Assembly: GCA_905182275.1 (NCBI GenBank)
Contig: CAJJAU010000008.1
Coordinates: 1-64,000 of the forward strand
Source of the DNA: a gamma proteobacterium HTCC2207
GTDB taxonomy: Bacteria > Pseudomonadota > Gammaproteobacteria > Pseudomonadales > Porticoccaceae
Length of the DNA: 64,000 nt
Direction: 5' to 3'
Part shown: in pieces, positions 63,083 to 64,000 of the stretch
How positions within the stretch are numbered: the first letter of the stretch is position 1
Layout: every line of letters begins with the position of its first letter
Made by a program: the position numbers and the translations under genes
Notes under the pieces: generated by a model
The model's input: the letters and a program-made list of their open reading frames with translations, nothing else
Database searches by the model: none
What the model was told of the DNA's origin: nothing

Positions 63083-64000
63083 TTATTTAATACCCTCAAG
63101 GCCAACATTTTGCCAGCTAATTCTGGCTAAATTATCTGCATGTAGACTACTTATGTACAGCCAGTCCTCGGTTTCCAATGCGCCAGTATTCGTGTGGTGC
63201 ACACCTTCAGGGTCTTGCAATGACGTTAGTACCTCACCGTCGCCAGTCATGGCAAAAACATGGCTATAAGGCACTGCTTGGGGGCGCATAAAAGGCGGAA
63301 AGCGCTGAAAAATCTTACGTACTAAAGGCGACATGGACAGATCATCCAGTGGCTTGCTGCGCGGCGACACCAGTCCTACCCAAAAGCGCCCGTCACGTCC
63401 ACGCACGACGTTGTCGGGGAACCCTGGCAAGTTATCGATTAACACTTCTGACTGACCGGCTTTGTCGCCCTGCAACCAATACTTATGAATGCGGTAAGAC
63501 CCGGTTTCATTAACCAATACAAATTGACTGTCAGCATCCACCGCAACTCCGTTGGCAAAGTTAAGCCCATCCATAAGTAGTTTGGTGGACTCATCTGCGG
63601 GATCATACACTAACAGACGGCCGTGACCTCCGTGCTCCATGGTATCCAGCAGGCTTGCCGCATAGGTACCGCCATTTGACTGCGCACCAAATTTGGTAGA
63701 GGCATCGCTAAAGTAAATTTTACCATCCGCAGTGACATCTAAATCATCGGCATAATCAATATCAGTCCCATCCACCGTGCGAGTCAATACTGAAATAATA
63801 CCAGCTGGCGAGACCTTTAATAGCCCTTTGTAGGCATCCGCGATCAGTAGGTTGTTATCAGCGTCAAAGACTATTCCCAAGGGGCTGCCCTGGGTATTGA
63901 CCCATTTGACCTGTTCGCCGGTTTTCTGGTTGTAGCGCACAATCCAGCCCTCGCGTGTAGCCGCGTAAACCTCGTCATCAAGAAGCGCCAAGCCCTCTGG
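63083..64000 (-). CDS. SMP-30/strictosidine-synthase-like beta-propeller, 5' end outside window
   Basis: A six-bladed propeller of the SMP-30/gluconolactonase/strictosidine synthase superfamily. GLLKVSPAGIISVLT, DIDYADDLDVTADGKIYFSDASTKFG, and NGVAVDADSQFVLVNETGSYRIHKYWL are the family blade motifs, the last including the NG and VNE metal-site residues; NLPGFPDNVVRGRDGRFWVGL follows. The frame stays open to the window edge (PEG before the first Leu), so its N-terminus lies beyond. Likely a lactonase or paraoxonase-like hydrolase with a bound metal; whether it has a signal peptide cannot be seen. It is followed by selO. Confidence 0.85.
   Translation of the reverse strand, partial: PEGLALLDDEVYAATREGWIVRYNQKTGEQVKWVNTQGSPLGIVFDADNNLLIADAYKGLLKVSPAGIISVLTRTVDGTDIDYADDLDVTADGKIYFSDASTKFGAQSNGGTYAASLLDTMEHGGHGRLLVYDPADESTKLLMDGLNFANGVAVDADSQFVLVNETGSYRIHKYWLQGDKAGQSEVLIDNLPGFPDNVVRGRDGRFWVGLVSPRSKPLDDLSMSPLVRKIFQRFPPFMRPQAVPYSHVFAMTGDGEVLTSLQDPEGVHHTNTGALETEDWLYISSLHADNLARISWQNVGLEGIK

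Overview
The window looks like chromosome from a free-living, aerobic, probably marine gammaproteobacterium. Several gene orders are typical of the Pseudomonas/Cellvibrio/SAR92 side of that class: nadC beside pilD-coaE-yacG, fxsA-groES-groEL, ubiK-comM beside glnK-amtB, hom-thrC, and tesA divergent from ybbA-ybbP. The lineage is inferred from gene content and order; nothing here fixes genus or species. No tRNA, rRNA, CRISPR array, prophage or intact insertion sequence was seen.

Layout. 1-5.5 kb: end of a Nudix hydrolase, then yacG, coaE, pilD, nadC (minus strand), the peptidoglycan-recycling pair ampD and ampG, and an alkyltransferase-like gene. 5.6-8.3 kb: fxsA and groES-groEL with a clear heat-shock promoter and a terminator. 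8.27-8.8 kb: a scar holding pieces of an MmeI-like restriction-modification gene and an IS3 transposase. 8.9-23.5 kb: an accessory catabolic island with a secreted hydrolase, a GntR/UTRA regulator, a TonB-dependent receptor, an apparent operon (SulP anion transporter, GlpD-like FAD dehydrogenase, GH31 alpha-glycosidase, sodium:solute symporter) and a divergent pair (aldo/keto reductase, Fe(II)/2-oxoglutarate dioxygenase). 23.5-23.8 kb: an enoyl-CoA hydratase remnant. 24-43.7 kb: ordinary housekeeping genes (sbcB, pyrB, dinG, yqcC, deaD, pdxH, greB, a prolyl oligopeptidase, yciH, comM and others) with a PuuD-like membrane protein and a voltage-gated-type potassium channel. 43.7-47.1 kb: a nitrogen-control locus, ubiK then a sigma-54/NtrC-type promoter driving a TorF-like porin, glnK and amtB, followed by a second PII gene. 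47.2-64 kb: dsbC, hom, thrC, a DUF3094 protein, an epoxide hydrolase, recJ, a DMT exporter, tesA, ybbA-ybbP, a sensor kinase with a degraded ATPase domain, a DUF411 protein, fetB, selO and the end of an SMP-30-like gene.

The most interesting part is the 8.9-23.5 kb island. Its parts make one coherent route: a glycoside crosses the outer membrane (TonB receptor) and inner membrane (symporter), is cut by the GH31 enzyme, and its aglycone or sugar is processed by the FAD dehydrogenase, the reductase and the dioxygenase, with an anion exchanged by SulP. A similar AT-rich 18-bp motif overlaps TATAAT-like boxes at the TonB receptor promoter and at the divergent SulP/reductase promoter, suggesting one regulator, plausibly the local GntR protein. 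The substrate is unknown. Glycosyl-glycerols, including sulfoquinovosyl glycerol, are the hypotheses offered, with tests. All function calls come from reading motifs and family resemblance by eye; no database search was run.
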